15,013 bases of DNA from Megasphaera sp. UBA5897. Lineage in GTDB: Bacteria; Bacillota; Negativicutes; Veillonellales; Megasphaeraceae. The stretch lies in assembly GCA_002431345.1 (NCBI GenBank), contig DJEN01000051.1, positions 29,504 to 44,516 of the forward strand. Reading direction: 5' to 3'. Of this stretch, positions 1 through 8,053 are shown piece by piece. Positions within the stretch are counted from its first letter, which is position 1. Each line of letters opens with the position of its first letter. The notes under the pieces are model-generated. The model was not told the DNA's origin. It saw nothing but the letters and a program-made list of their open reading frames with translations, and did no database searches. Position numbers and translations under genes: made by a program.

Positions 1-60
1 GCTAAAATCGGCGGCGATCCCAGTGAGTTTACCAATATTGAAATCAGCTGCTTCTTCTAA
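1..60 (+). CDS. Possible C-terminal fragment of an upstream gene (partial)
   Basis: Frame 1 is open from the window edge to a TAA at 58-60 and would encode 19 residues ending in EISCFF. I do not recognise the protein. An intrinsic terminator follows about 56 nt later, which fits the end of a + strand gene. Frame 2 is also open, to a TAA at 101-103, and would end even closer to the terminator, so the reading frame is uncertain. Codon choice in frame 1 (GGC, ATC, AAA, GAT) looks more like the neighbouring genes. Only a fragment is visible, so no function can be given. Confidence 0.3.
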   Translation, partial: AKIGGDPSEFTNIEISCFF

Positions 61-115
61 CGGCGAAGAAGTATGCTTACATCCATTCTGTTGCAGTTTA
101 TAACGCAGCAGGTAA

Positions 116-147
116 GGAGCTGTTGTGTATGCGGCAGCTCTTTTTTG
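116..147 (+). terminator. Rho-independent terminator of the upstream gene
   Basis: GAGCTG (117-122) pairs with CAGCTC (135-140) across a 12-nt loop, with wobble pairs possible at either end of the stem. Six T residues follow (141-146). The stem is short but the T-run is good. It separates whatever lies upstream from the autotransporter transcription unit. Confidence 0.65.
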
Positions 148-189
148 TTTTGAGAAAATAAAAATATTTAATTTTTTTCAAAATACATC

Positions 190-220
190 TTGCATATTTA
201 TAGGGGGGGGGTGGTATAAT
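190..220 (+). promoter_or_regulatory. Autotransporter promoter with poly-G spacer
   Basis: A perfect extended -10 element (TG-G-TATAAT) has its TG at 212-213 and its hexamer at 215-220. The best -35 candidate is TTGCAT at 190-195, which matches only the first three consensus bases and leaves a 19-nt spacer. Nine consecutive G residues (203-211) fill the end of that spacer. AT-rich DNA with A- and T-tracts (about 154-184) lies upstream and could act as an UP-like element. The expected start is near 227, giving a leader of about 78 nt before the ATG at 305. A second TATAAT (229-234) has no credible -35 box. Confidence 0.6.
203..211 (+). repeat. Homopolymeric G9 tract in the promoter spacer
   Basis: Nine G residues in a row sit in otherwise AT-rich intergenic DNA, between the -35 candidate and the -10 box. 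G or C runs of this length slip readily during replication. In promoters such as Neisseria porA, changing tract length alters -35/-10 spacing and so expression level (established knowledge). Here the spacer is 19 nt at nine Gs and would be the ideal 17 nt at seven. That this tract is phase variable is inference. Confidence 0.75.
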
Positions 221-304
221 TGTTTATGTATAATGTGTTTTAATTTATATGGCGTAAGATACATAAGAGTATGAGATTTGGAAACAGAGAAAGGATGAAT
301 CATT

Positions 305-3300
305 ATGAACGACAACGATAGGCATACGCTTTTGGCAAAAAGAGTCTTGCTTGCTGTGGTAGCAGCTAGTGTCATGGGAAGTTTTGGCGTAAGTGCAGAA
401 ACAGCAGACCAGAGCACGACAACTGTTTTGGCTCAGGAACAAAACGATGGTAACTCCGTTGGAGATTTTAGCAACGGAGCAGAACAGAAAGTCGAAAAAG
501 CAACATACGATAAGATTATTGTTCAAAATAAAACGAAGGTAACGCTGACGGATAGTACCATCAATGGTCTTAAAGAAAAACATTCTGATCCGGAAGATTC
601 AGATGGTTCAGAACATGGAGGTCTAACAGATGCCGATGTTGCGACGGAAATACATAACGAAGAAACGAAGTTAACTGCAACTAATGTTCGGTTTACAGGT
701 GAAGTAGCTGCTTCTGAAGGCAGTACAGTCCAAATTACAGGCGGCAGCGTAACAGCTGGCAATATGTATTATAAAGATGGTACTACAGAAAAATTAGCGA
801 CAGAAATAGGAGCTCGTGATGGAGCTACGATTACACTGGATGGTGTCGATATTCAATCAAACTTAGGTGCCTTTGACGGTGGTGAAATTACCGTAAAGAA
901 CTCAAATGTCAACGCAGCGTATAGTATTTATGCTGATGGCAATGACGCGAAGATTACTTTAAATAATAGCCCTACTAATACCATTACAGTTGGTGAATTA
1001 GGTATTGGAGCCGAAAATGGTGCCCAAATTGATATTAACGGTGGCAACGTTACGACATCGTATGTAATTGCTGATGGGAACTTTAACGGCACGAGCAATA
1101 ATACCAATACGGTGATTACGCTGAATGGGACAAAGGATAATACCTATACAGTTACCAACGGTATTGCAGCTACGAATGGCGGTACAATTCAGATTACGGG
1201 CGGTACGTTGAAAGATAATGCATTGAAAACCCACATGTATAATTTCAAAGTACCTGATGAAGATACAATATATAATACTGCAGATAAGAGTATCATCTTG
1301 GACAAAAATGGCAGTATTTCTACCATGTCCGATCAAATTTATGCTAACGCTGCTTCGGCAACGCAGAAAGAATCCGGAGAAATTACGAATAAAGGCATTG
1401 ACTTTAAAGGCGGCAGCTTGATTCTGAATGATGCCAAGTATACCCAAGCATATACGAATTCTGCACAGGAAGAATTGAAAAAACAAGGCGGAACGAAGTT
1501 GACCATGAAGGGTGAACTCGTCAAAGACGATACGGGAGACGTCATAAAGGACATTACCGTAGACGAAGCGTCTCAGAAGTTTGGCAGTGATACGGAACTC
1601 GATAAGGTTACTGCCAAAGCAGACAACAATCTTTTGGTAGGGAGCCAAGATGCTGCATTAGCTGATAAAACGATTGAAGGTATTCAAGTAAAACAACAGG
1701 TAGAAAATGGCTTTGCTGTTGGCAAGCTGGATTTAGGCGCAGGCAGTGAGGGTCTCATTATTACCAATGATAAAGAAGTAACCCTTGGTGGCAGTGAAGG
1801 CGGCAGTGTTATTACCGTTAACGGCGCAGATAAAGACGTGAAAGTTATCGTTGGCACGGATAAAGCTGGTGCAGAAAAATCTAATGGCAACTTAAATATC
1901 GGCAACAGCTTGGCAACAGATACCACATCATATACATTGAACGGCAGCGTTGTTCTGAATACTGACAGCAATTTGAATATCAGCGGCCAAACCAACATTA
2001 CAAAAGGCTTGACCTTGAATAATGCTATGGTTAATGTAGGTAAAGGCGCACTGAAGACGACGAACCTTAGCGTTACAGGTCAGTCCAATGTATTTGGCGA
2101 TGTCCACGCAGAAAAGTTAGAGGCCGCAGCAGATTCGACTCTTTCTATTGGCGACAAAGACGATGCAGGCAGATTAACGGTTGACAACGCAACTTTGAAT
2201 GGCGGTACGTTGTTCCTTGATCCGGCATGGAAAGATAATGCTACGATTAGCGATGCTAGCGGGTTCGCTGTAAAACAGATTTCCGAAGCAGATGGTGCCT
2301 ATGTTATTGGCCAAAACTCCCTCCTGTCGTTGGGATCTGATTTAGATACAGCAAAACAGGTATTTGCAAAGACGAGAGAAACATGGGGCCAAAATGATAT
2401 TACAGCAGCTGCGTATATTGCGTCTTCCATTGACATGAAAAACGGATCCTTGACGGTAGATGGTTCCTTGACACAGAGTCCGGCAACGATAGCTGCCAAT
2501 GGTTCTGTCCATTTTGCAGACCAATCGTTATTCATGGTAGATGGTGATAAAACAAAATCTACAGCAGCTATTACAGGCGTAACAGATGTAACAGTTGCTG
2601 ATTCGGCTAAACTGTACATTGATAATGCCAAAAAAGATACAACGTATCAGATTATTGATGGCAGCAAAGATGGTTGGAAAGCCGATAATGTCATCAGCAA
2701 TAATAAGCTGTTGAAATTCAACGTAACAGATACAGGCAAGAATGCCTATGACGTTACGTCCTATTCTAATTCCGTAAAAGATGCCTATGGCAATACCCTT
2801 CTTACAGGCAATGTCTATGACGCGGCACTTGCTGTTGGCGGCGCAGCTGCTGACTTTGTCAATAATGCATCAGACGATCATCACAATGCAACGGATGCTG
2901 CCAAAGTCAGCGCTTTGAACAGTGCTGCTTCCATGAGTGAACTGGCAGGTATTGACCACAGCACGTACGCAGCAAGCAATCTGTTTACCGATGCTGTAGC
3001 GGAACATATGTCGTTAGCAACTCCCAAAGATCATGACAGCGATATTTGGGCAAAATATGTTCACAGCAAAGAAAATATAGATGGCTTAGCGATTGCCGGA
3101 ACGGCAAGCAGCTATGATACGATGTATAATGGTGTCGTATTGGGCGCTGATTTGCATAAACAAGGCAAGACAACGATTGGTGCTGCACTGAGCTATATGG
3201 ATGGCAGTGTAGAAGGCAATACCTTATCTGCCAACACGAAAAATGATACTACTTATTATGGTGCAAGTGTGTATGGCAGCATTCAAAATGCCGACAGTGC

Positions 3301-3844
3301 CATCATTGGCGATATTAGCTACTTACATGGTAAAAATGATATTACCCAGTACAACAGCGGTATGACCTTGACTGCCAGCCCAAAATCGGATGCTTTCAGT
3401 GTAGGCGTACGTGCTGAAAAGAGCATTAAAGCCGGTGCAGGCAAGTTTGTTCCATATGTTGGTGTCCGTTATATGCGTCTTAGCACAAACAATTATACCA
3501 ACAGCATTGGCATGAACTATGATGCCGATGATTTGAATTTGTGGCTGTTGCCGGTTGGTGTGAAATACAGTACCGATGTTAAATCCGGAAGCTGGACGAT
3601 TCGCCCAGTTGCTGAAGTCGGCTATGTATGGAACATGGGTGACCGCGATGCGACACAGACGGCTAGCTTTGGTGGTGTCAGCGACAGATTTGGTTATGAC
3701 GTAACCGATACAGGATACTATCTTGGCCGCTTGGCTATTGAAGCCCAAAAAGATAATATGACCTATGGCATAGGCTATGAATATCAAAAAGGTGACAGCG
3801 TAAAAGCCAATAAATGGATGGCCAATATCAACTGGAAATTCTAA
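305..3844 (+). CDS. Autotransporter outer-membrane beta-barrel protein (type Va secretion)
   Basis: This is a 1179-residue surface protein, probably an adhesin or other exposed passenger on an outer-membrane barrel. The N-terminus has a basic start, a hydrophobic core (about residues 13-29) and a likely signal peptidase site after VSA near residue 32. The passenger (about 35-830) is rich in Gly, Asn, Thr and Asp, with loose beta-helix repeats of the ITGG/INGG/TLNG type (clear near 140-300). An Ala/Ser-rich linker (about 835-905) leads into the C-terminal autotransporter barrel (about 910-1179). The barrel has alternating aromatic strands and ends in WKF, the terminal phenylalanine being the usual assembly signal. 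I see no cysteine in the whole protein, as is common for autotransporters. AAGGA at 291-295 lies 9 nt before the ATG. The gene is monocistronic between two terminators and looks AT-richer than the operon downstream. No catalytic motif was recognised in the passenger, so ligand and role are unknown. Confidence 0.93.
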   Translation: MNDNDRHTLLAKRVLLAVVAASVMGSFGVSAETADQSTTTVLAQEQNDGNSVGDFSNGAEQKVEKATYDKIIVQNKTKVTLTDSTINGLKEKHSDPEDSDGSEHGGLTDADVATEIHNEETKLTATNVRFTGEVAASEGSTVQITGGSVTAGNMYYKDGTTEKLATEIGARDGATITLDGVDIQSNLGAFDGGEITVKNSNVNAAYSIYADGNDAKITLNNSPTNTITVGELGIGAENGAQIDINGGNVTTSYVIADGNFNGTSNNTNTVITLNGTKDNTYTVTNGIAATNGGTIQITGGTLKDNALKTHMYNFKVPDEDTIYNTADKSIILDKNGSISTMSDQIYANAASATQKESGEITNKGIDFKGGSLILNDAKYTQAYTNSAQEELKKQGGTKLTMKGELVKDDTGDVIKDITVDEASQKFGSDTELDKVTAKADNNLLVGSQDAALADKTIEGIQVKQQVENGFAVGKLDLGAGSEGLIITNDKEVTLGGSEGGSVITVNGADKDVKVIVGTDKAGAEKSNGNLNIGNSLATDTTSYTLNGSVVLNTDSNLNISGQTNITKGLTLNNAMVNVGKGALKTTNLSVTGQSNVFGDVHAEKLEAAADSTLSIGDKDDAGRLTVDNATLNGGTLFLDPAWKDNATISDASGFAVKQISEADGAYVIGQNSLLSLGSDLDTAKQVFAKTRETWGQNDITAAAYIASSIDMKNGSLTVDGSLTQSPATIAANGSVHFADQSLFMVDGDKTKSTAAITGVTDVTVADSAKLYIDNAKKDTTYQIIDGSKDGWKADNVISNNKLLKFNVTDTGKNAYDVTSYSNSVKDAYGNTLLTGNVYDAALAVGGAAADFVNNASDDHHNATDAAKVSALNSAASMSELAGIDHSTYAASNLFTDAVAEHMSLATPKDHDSDIWAKYVHSKENIDGLAIAGTASSYDTMYNGVVLGADLHKQGKTTIGAALSYMDGSVEGNTLSANTKNDTTYYGASVYGSIQNADSAIIGDISYLHGKNDITQYNSGMTLTASPKSDAFSVGVRAEKSIKAGAGKFVPYVGVRYMRLSTNNYTNSIGMNYDADDLNLWLLPVGVKYSTDVKSGSWTIRPVAEVGYVWNMGDRDATQTASFGGVSDRFGYDVTDTGYYLGRLAIEAQKDNMTYGIGYEYQKGDSVKANKWMANINWKF

Positions 3845-3882
3845 GTTTAAAAATTAACGATTGGTAATCTGAAATAGTCATG

Positions 3883-3935
3883 AGGGACTGTAACAAAATG
3901 GAATTTTTAGCCCATTTTGTCACAGTCCTTTTGTT
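3883..3935 (+). terminator. Rho-independent terminator after the autotransporter
   Basis: This is a long hairpin: GGACTGT (3885-3891) pairs with ACAGTCC (3922-3928), and ACAAAATGG (3893-3901) pairs with CCATTTTGT (3912-3920). One A/C mismatch interrupts the stem and the loop is 10 nt. T-rich sequence follows (3929-3935). It lies 39 nt after the stop codon and isolates the autotransporter from the miaB operon. Confidence 0.92.
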
Positions 3936-4037
3936 ATACTGCTTTACTATATATCGTTTGCAGCATTACGAAACTAAATTTTTAGTAATTCTGTTTTTTG
4001 CACGATGGATAACTGATGGGTGGACACATCTTATATA

Positions 4038-4066
4038 TTGCTTAGAGAGCCTATAAATGGTATTAT
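4038..4066 (+). promoter_or_regulatory. Promoter of the miaB-rsmA operon
   Basis: TTGCTT (4038-4043) and TATTAT (4061-4066) are separated by exactly 17 nt, and a TG at 4058-4059 makes it an extended -10 promoter. Transcription should start near 4073, leaving a leader of about 43 nt before the miaB ATG at 4116. The remainder of the 271-nt gap from 3845 to 4115 contains the preceding terminator and AT-rich DNA with no other feature I can support. Confidence 0.65.
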
Positions 4067-4115
4067 AAAGTGTCAAACTACTTTTTATGAATTTCACAGA
4101 AAATGGAGCATATAC

Positions 4116-5444
4116 ATGGATTTTCAGAGCAATAAATTTTATCATATTATTAGTTACGGCTGTCAGGCCAATGTGTCTGACAGTGAGCGATATGCCGGGC
4201 AGCTCGAAGCATTGGGATACCACATGACGGAAGATATGGATATGGCCGATGTGATTTTGCTTAATACGTGCTGCGTCCGCGAAACCGCTGAGGGCAAAAC
4301 GCTGGGAAAAATCGGGGAGCTCAAGCATTTGAAAGAACGCAATAAAGATTTGATTATTGCTGTTGCCGGCTGCATGGCGCAGGAATGGCAGGACAAACTC
4401 TTTGAACGGGCACCGCATATTGATTTGGTCATTGGCACGCACAACATACACAAGCTGACAGAGCTTATCAAAGAACGGCAGGGACATGCCCGTCATTATA
4501 TGGCGGCAGACATGTCTGTACCGGCGTTTCATGACTTGCCGACCAAACGGTTCCAGAAATTTTTTGCCTGGGTGCCGATTATGAACGGCTGCAACAAATT
4601 CTGCACATACTGCATCGTGCCGTATGTACGGGGCCGGGAAGTGAGCCGTCCCATTGCGGATATTGTCAAGGAAATGGAAGGACTTGCCCAAGAAGGCTAT
4701 AAGGAAATTACACTGCTAGGGCAGAATGTCAATTCGTACGGCATGGATTTGAAGGACGGCACGGATTTTTCTGCACTGCTGCAGGCAGTCGATCAAATCG
4801 ACGGCATCGAACGGGTTCGGTATATGACAAGCCATCCTAAGGATATGACGTTTGCTATGATTGATGCGATTGCAGACAGCAAAAAAGTAGTCAACCAAAT
4901 GCATTTGCCGATTCAAAGCGGTTCAGACCGGCTGCTCAAAAAAATGAACCGCGGCTATACAGTCGAACATTACATGGAACTGGTAGATTATGCGCGCAAA
5001 CGTATTCCTGATTTGGTACTGACGACAGATTTGATTGTCGGTTTCCCAGGAGAAACAGAAGAAATGTTTCAGGAAACGCTCGACCTGCTTCGCCGTGTCC
5101 AGTACGATATGGCATACACCTTTATTTATTCCCCGCGGACGGGAACACCGGCAGCCAAGATGGAAGACCAGATTCCGCAGGAAGAAAAAAGCCGCCGCCT
5201 GCAGCACCTGATGGATGTGCAAAACGTATACAGCCTGCAGCGGAATCAGGCAATGGAACACCACACGTATGAAGTTATTGTAGAAGGGCCGACGAAAAAT
5301 GATGAAAATCATTGGTTTGGCCGCACGCGTGGCAACAAGATGATTATTTGGGAAAACGACGGCTCTGTGGCTGTCGGTGATACCGTATCCGCTGTTGTAG
5401 ATAAAGGTCAAACGTGGGTATTGAAAGGACATTTAGTTCACTAA
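4116..5444 (+). CDS. miaB: tRNA-2-methylthio-N6-dimethylallyladenosine synthase (MiaB)
   Basis: MiaB is a radical-SAM methylthiotransferase that converts i6A37 to ms2i6A37 in tRNAs reading UNN codons; the substrate is made by MiaA, encoded in the same operon. The 442-residue protein has the three expected parts. The N-terminal MTTase domain carries three cluster-binding cysteines: C16 in YGCQAN, C52 in NTCCVRE and C86 in AGCMAQ. The radical-SAM core carries CxxxCxxC at C159, C163 and C166. A C-terminal TRAM RNA-binding domain spans about 375-442. The chosen ATG at 4116 has GGAG (4105-4108) 7 nt upstream and aligns with the usual MiaB start. An in-frame GTG at 4020 lies upstream of the operon promoter and is discounted. 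This is the first gene of the operon, 11 nt before mutS. Confidence 0.96.
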   Translation: MDFQSNKFYHIISYGCQANVSDSERYAGQLEALGYHMTEDMDMADVILLNTCCVRETAEGKTLGKIGELKHLKERNKDLIIAVAGCMAQEWQDKLFERAPHIDLVIGTHNIHKLTELIKERQGHARHYMAADMSVPAFHDLPTKRFQKFFAWVPIMNGCNKFCTYCIVPYVRGREVSRPIADIVKEMEGLAQEGYKEITLLGQNVNSYGMDLKDGTDFSALLQAVDQIDGIERVRYMTSHPKDMTFAMIDAIADSKKVVNQMHLPIQSGSDRLLKKMNRGYTVEHYMELVDYARKRIPDLVLTTDLIVGFPGETEEMFQETLDLLRRVQYDMAYTFIYSPRTGTPAAKMEDQIPQEEKSRRLQHLMDVQNVYSLQRNQAMEHHTYEVIVEGPTKNDENHWFGRTRGNKMIIWENDGSVAVGDTVSAVVDKGQTWVLKGHLVH

Positions 5445-5450
5445 GGAGGA
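5443..5450 (+). promoter_or_regulatory. Ribosome binding site that fixes the TTG start of mutS
   Basis: AAGGAGGA overlaps the miaB stop codon and sits 5 nt before the TTG at 5456. The next in-frame ATG (5471) is over 20 nt away, and an in-frame GTG at 5414 lies inside miaB with no Shine-Dalgarno sequence. The site therefore favours a TTG start. Confidence 0.75.
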
Positions 5451-5455
5451 TTATA

Positions 5456-8053
5456 TTGGCTGAAAAAAAGATGACTCCTATGTTGAAGCAATATTTAGAA
5501 GTCAAAGAGCAGTGCAAAGATAAAATTTTGTTTTTTAGGCTTGGCGATTTCTATGAAATGTTTAATGATGACGCGTTGACGGCATCACGGGAATTGGATT
5601 TGACACTGACCGGACGGGGTGTCGGCAAAAATGAACGCGTGCCCATGTGCGGCGTACCGTTTCATTCTGCTGATACATATATTGAACGGCTCGTTCACAA
5701 AGGCTATAAAGTTGCGATTTGTGAACAGATGGAAGATCCCAAACTCGCCAAGGGGATTGTAAAGCGCAAAATTATCAAAGTCATTACGCCTGGGACGATT
5801 ACCTTGGAAAACGCGGTTGCTTCTAAGAAAAACAACTATATCAGCTGTATCAGCGAAAAAAATGATATGATTTCCATTGCGCTGATGGATGTCACGACAG
5901 GGGAGTGCCTTTGGTCGGCATGCCCCGTTTCGGCGATGGAAGATGTGCTGTTTGATATTTTTTCTGTATATGAGCCCAGTGAATTGATTTATGCGCATAT
6001 GGATTCATATATAGAACCGATACTGACGTATTTGCGCAACCGGCTGGCACAATGCACGGTTACACCTTTTGCTGCCGACGACATGACGGATTATGCCGAT
6101 ATCGGCGCGCCCTATTTTGACGAAAAGGATTGGGCTGCTGCAGGAACAGCGGCAGAATGCATTGGCATGCTGCTGACGTATGTCCATGAAGTCATGCAGT
6201 CGGATATTCATCATATCAGCTCGCTGGAACGCATCGACAATGACAGCCGTCTGGTTGTAGATGGGGCCAGCCTGCGTCATTTGGAAATTACGCAGAATGT
6301 CCGTGATGGCGGCCGCAAAGGCACGCTGCTGGCCGTGCTAGACAAGACCAAAACCGCTATGGGAGGCCGTCTGCTGCGCAAATGGCTGGAAGCACCGCTG
6401 CTGCGGATTGGTGAAATTACCAAGCGGCAGGATGCTGTAGAAGACATCATCAACCATGAAATTATGCGGCAGGATATTGCTGATACCCTTGATGGCATCT
6501 ATGATTTTGAACGGATTTTGACGCGTATTGAAACGGGTACAGCCAGCCCGAAGGATTTGGTAGCTCTGCGGGAATCGCTGGCTGTCATTCCTAAGCTGAA
6601 AAACATGATACAAGGCGCGTCTTCAGAATTGCTCAAAGAACTGGAAGCCCGTATGAGCCCGCATCAGGACGTCTATGATCTCTTGTGCCGGGGCATCAAG
6701 GATGAACCGGGTGTTGTGATCCGCAACGGCGGCGTGATTCGTGACGGTTATTCTAAGGAACTGGACGAAATTCGCTCCATTGCAGCCAACAGCAAAGAAT
6801 TTCTCAAAAAGCTGGAAGAAGAAGAAAAAGAAAAAACGGGCATCAAAATGAAAATTGGTTACACGAAAGTGTTCGGCTATTATTTTGAAATTTCCCATGC
6901 CAATACACTGCCGATTCCGGATTATTATGTCCGCAAACAGACGCTGGTCAATGCCGAACGGTATATCACGCCGGCGCTGAAAGAGTTTGAAGTCAAAGTA
7001 CTGACGTCGCAGGAACGTATGCTGGCTTTGGAATACCAGCTCTTTGGACAAATTCGCCAAGAAATACAGGGCCATATTACAGCAATGCAGCAGACGGCTC
7101 GTGCCATTGCGCGTGTCGACTGCCTGTACAGTCTGGCCTGCGCGGCTCATGACAACCGCTACGTTCGGCCAGGCCTGAACCGAGACCAAGTCATTCAGAT
7201 TAAAGACGGACGCCATCCGATTATTGAACAATTCCTCAAAAATGAGTTGTTTGTGCCCAACGACGTCACGATGAATCATACAAATCATGAAATCCTTGTC
7301 ATTACCGGTCCCAACATGGCAGGCAAATCGACGTACATGCGGCAGATTGCCGTCTTGATTTTGATGGCACAGGTCGGCTCGTTTATTCCGGCGCGGGAAG
7401 CGTCTATTTGCCCGGTAGACCGTATTTTTACGCGTATTGGTGCCAGCGATGATATTTTGACGGGTCAGAGTACCTTTATGGTCGAAATGAAAGAAGTCTC
7501 GTATATTCTGCAGCATGCGACGAGCCGCAGCTTATTGATTTTGGATGAAATCGGCCGCGGCACGAGTACTTTTGACGGCATGTCGATTGCCCGTGCCGTC
7601 ATTGAATACTGCCTGAAGCATATTCACGCTATGACGCTTTTTGCGACGCATTACCATGAATTGACGGATATGGAAGATATGTCGGAAAAAATTAAAAACT
7701 ATACCGTAGCTGTCAAAGAACGGGGAAAAAATATCAAATTCCTGCGGCGGATTATTCCCGGCGGGGCAGACCGCAGTTACGGCCTTCATGTTGCTAGACT
7801 TGCAGGACTTCCGGAAAGCCTGCTCAAACGGGCTGAAGTGATTTTGGCTGAGCTGGAATCTCAAGGAACGCCGACTGTTACGTCCGCACCTGCGGCACCG
7901 CAGACAGCGGCTCCGGCTGCAGACAGTTTGTTTACCAGTCCTGTTGTCGATAAACTCCTTTCTATTGACGTATCCAGCATGACGCCGATAGAAGCGATTT
8001 CTTTCTTATATGAACTGCAAAAAGAAGCAAAAGAAGGGAGTGGCATACAGTGA
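5456..8053 (+). CDS. mutS: DNA mismatch repair protein MutS
   Basis: MutS recognises base mismatches and small insertion-deletion loops and recruits MutL in an ATP-dependent way. From the TTG start at 5456 the product is 865 residues, normal for MutS1. The mismatch-reading Phe-x-Glu lies in GDFYEMF (F32, E34). Connector, lever and clamp domains follow; a charged KLEEEEKEK stretch (near 453-461) lies in the clamp region. The ATPase has Walker A GPNMAGKST (618-626), Walker B LDE (D697, E698), the GRGTST signature, and ATHYHEL. A Pro/Ala-rich linker then leads to a C-terminal helical segment. ADSLF (822-826) in that linker loosely resembles a beta-clamp-binding motif, but this is weak. Its last codon overlaps the mutL start by 4 nt, implying translational coupling to its partner. 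Confidence 0.97.
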   Translation: MAEKKMTPMLKQYLEVKEQCKDKILFFRLGDFYEMFNDDALTASRELDLTLTGRGVGKNERVPMCGVPFHSADTYIERLVHKGYKVAICEQMEDPKLAKGIVKRKIIKVITPGTITLENAVASKKNNYISCISEKNDMISIALMDVTTGECLWSACPVSAMEDVLFDIFSVYEPSELIYAHMDSYIEPILTYLRNRLAQCTVTPFAADDMTDYADIGAPYFDEKDWAAAGTAAECIGMLLTYVHEVMQSDIHHISSLERIDNDSRLVVDGASLRHLEITQNVRDGGRKGTLLAVLDKTKTAMGGRLLRKWLEAPLLRIGEITKRQDAVEDIINHEIMRQDIADTLDGIYDFERILTRIETGTASPKDLVALRESLAVIPKLKNMIQGASSELLKELEARMSPHQDVYDLLCRGIKDEPGVVIRNGGVIRDGYSKELDEIRSIAANSKEFLKKLEEEEKEKTGIKMKIGYTKVFGYYFEISHANTLPIPDYYVRKQTLVNAERYITPALKEFEVKVLTSQERMLALEYQLFGQIRQEIQGHITAMQQTARAIARVDCLYSLACAAHDNRYVRPGLNRDQVIQIKDGRHPIIEQFLKNELFVPNDVTMNHTNHEILVITGPNMAGKSTYMRQIAVLILMAQVGSFIPAREASICPVDRIFTRIGASDDILTGQSTFMVEMKEVSYILQHATSRSLLILDEIGRGTSTFDGMSIARAVIEYCLKHIHAMTLFATHYHELTDMEDMSEKIKNYTVAVKERGKNIKFLRRIIPGGADRSYGLHVARLAGLPESLLKRAEVILAELESQGTPTVTSAPAAPQTAAPAADSLFTSPVVDKLLSIDVSSMTPIEAISFLYELQKEAKEGSGIQ

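Noticed and set aside
3973..3986. Small palindrome ACTAAA-TT-TTTAGT followed by a T-run, a possible second terminator or small RNA end
   Set aside because: The stem is only 6 bp of nearly pure A/T and unstable, and a much stronger terminator already lies upstream.
4020..4115. In-frame GTG giving miaB 32 extra N-terminal residues
   Set aside because: The extension lies mostly upstream of the predicted transcription start, has no Shine-Dalgarno site, and adds residues not seen in MiaB proteins. The ATG at 4116 has a good site.
5414..5455. In-frame GTG start for mutS inside miaB
   Set aside because: No ribosome binding site precedes it, while AAGGAGGA is ideally placed for the TTG at 5456.
6623..7516. 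Minus-strand open frame of 297 codons opposite mutS
   Set aside because: Antisense shadow of conserved MutS sequence; its translation has low-complexity Phe runs and no known motif.
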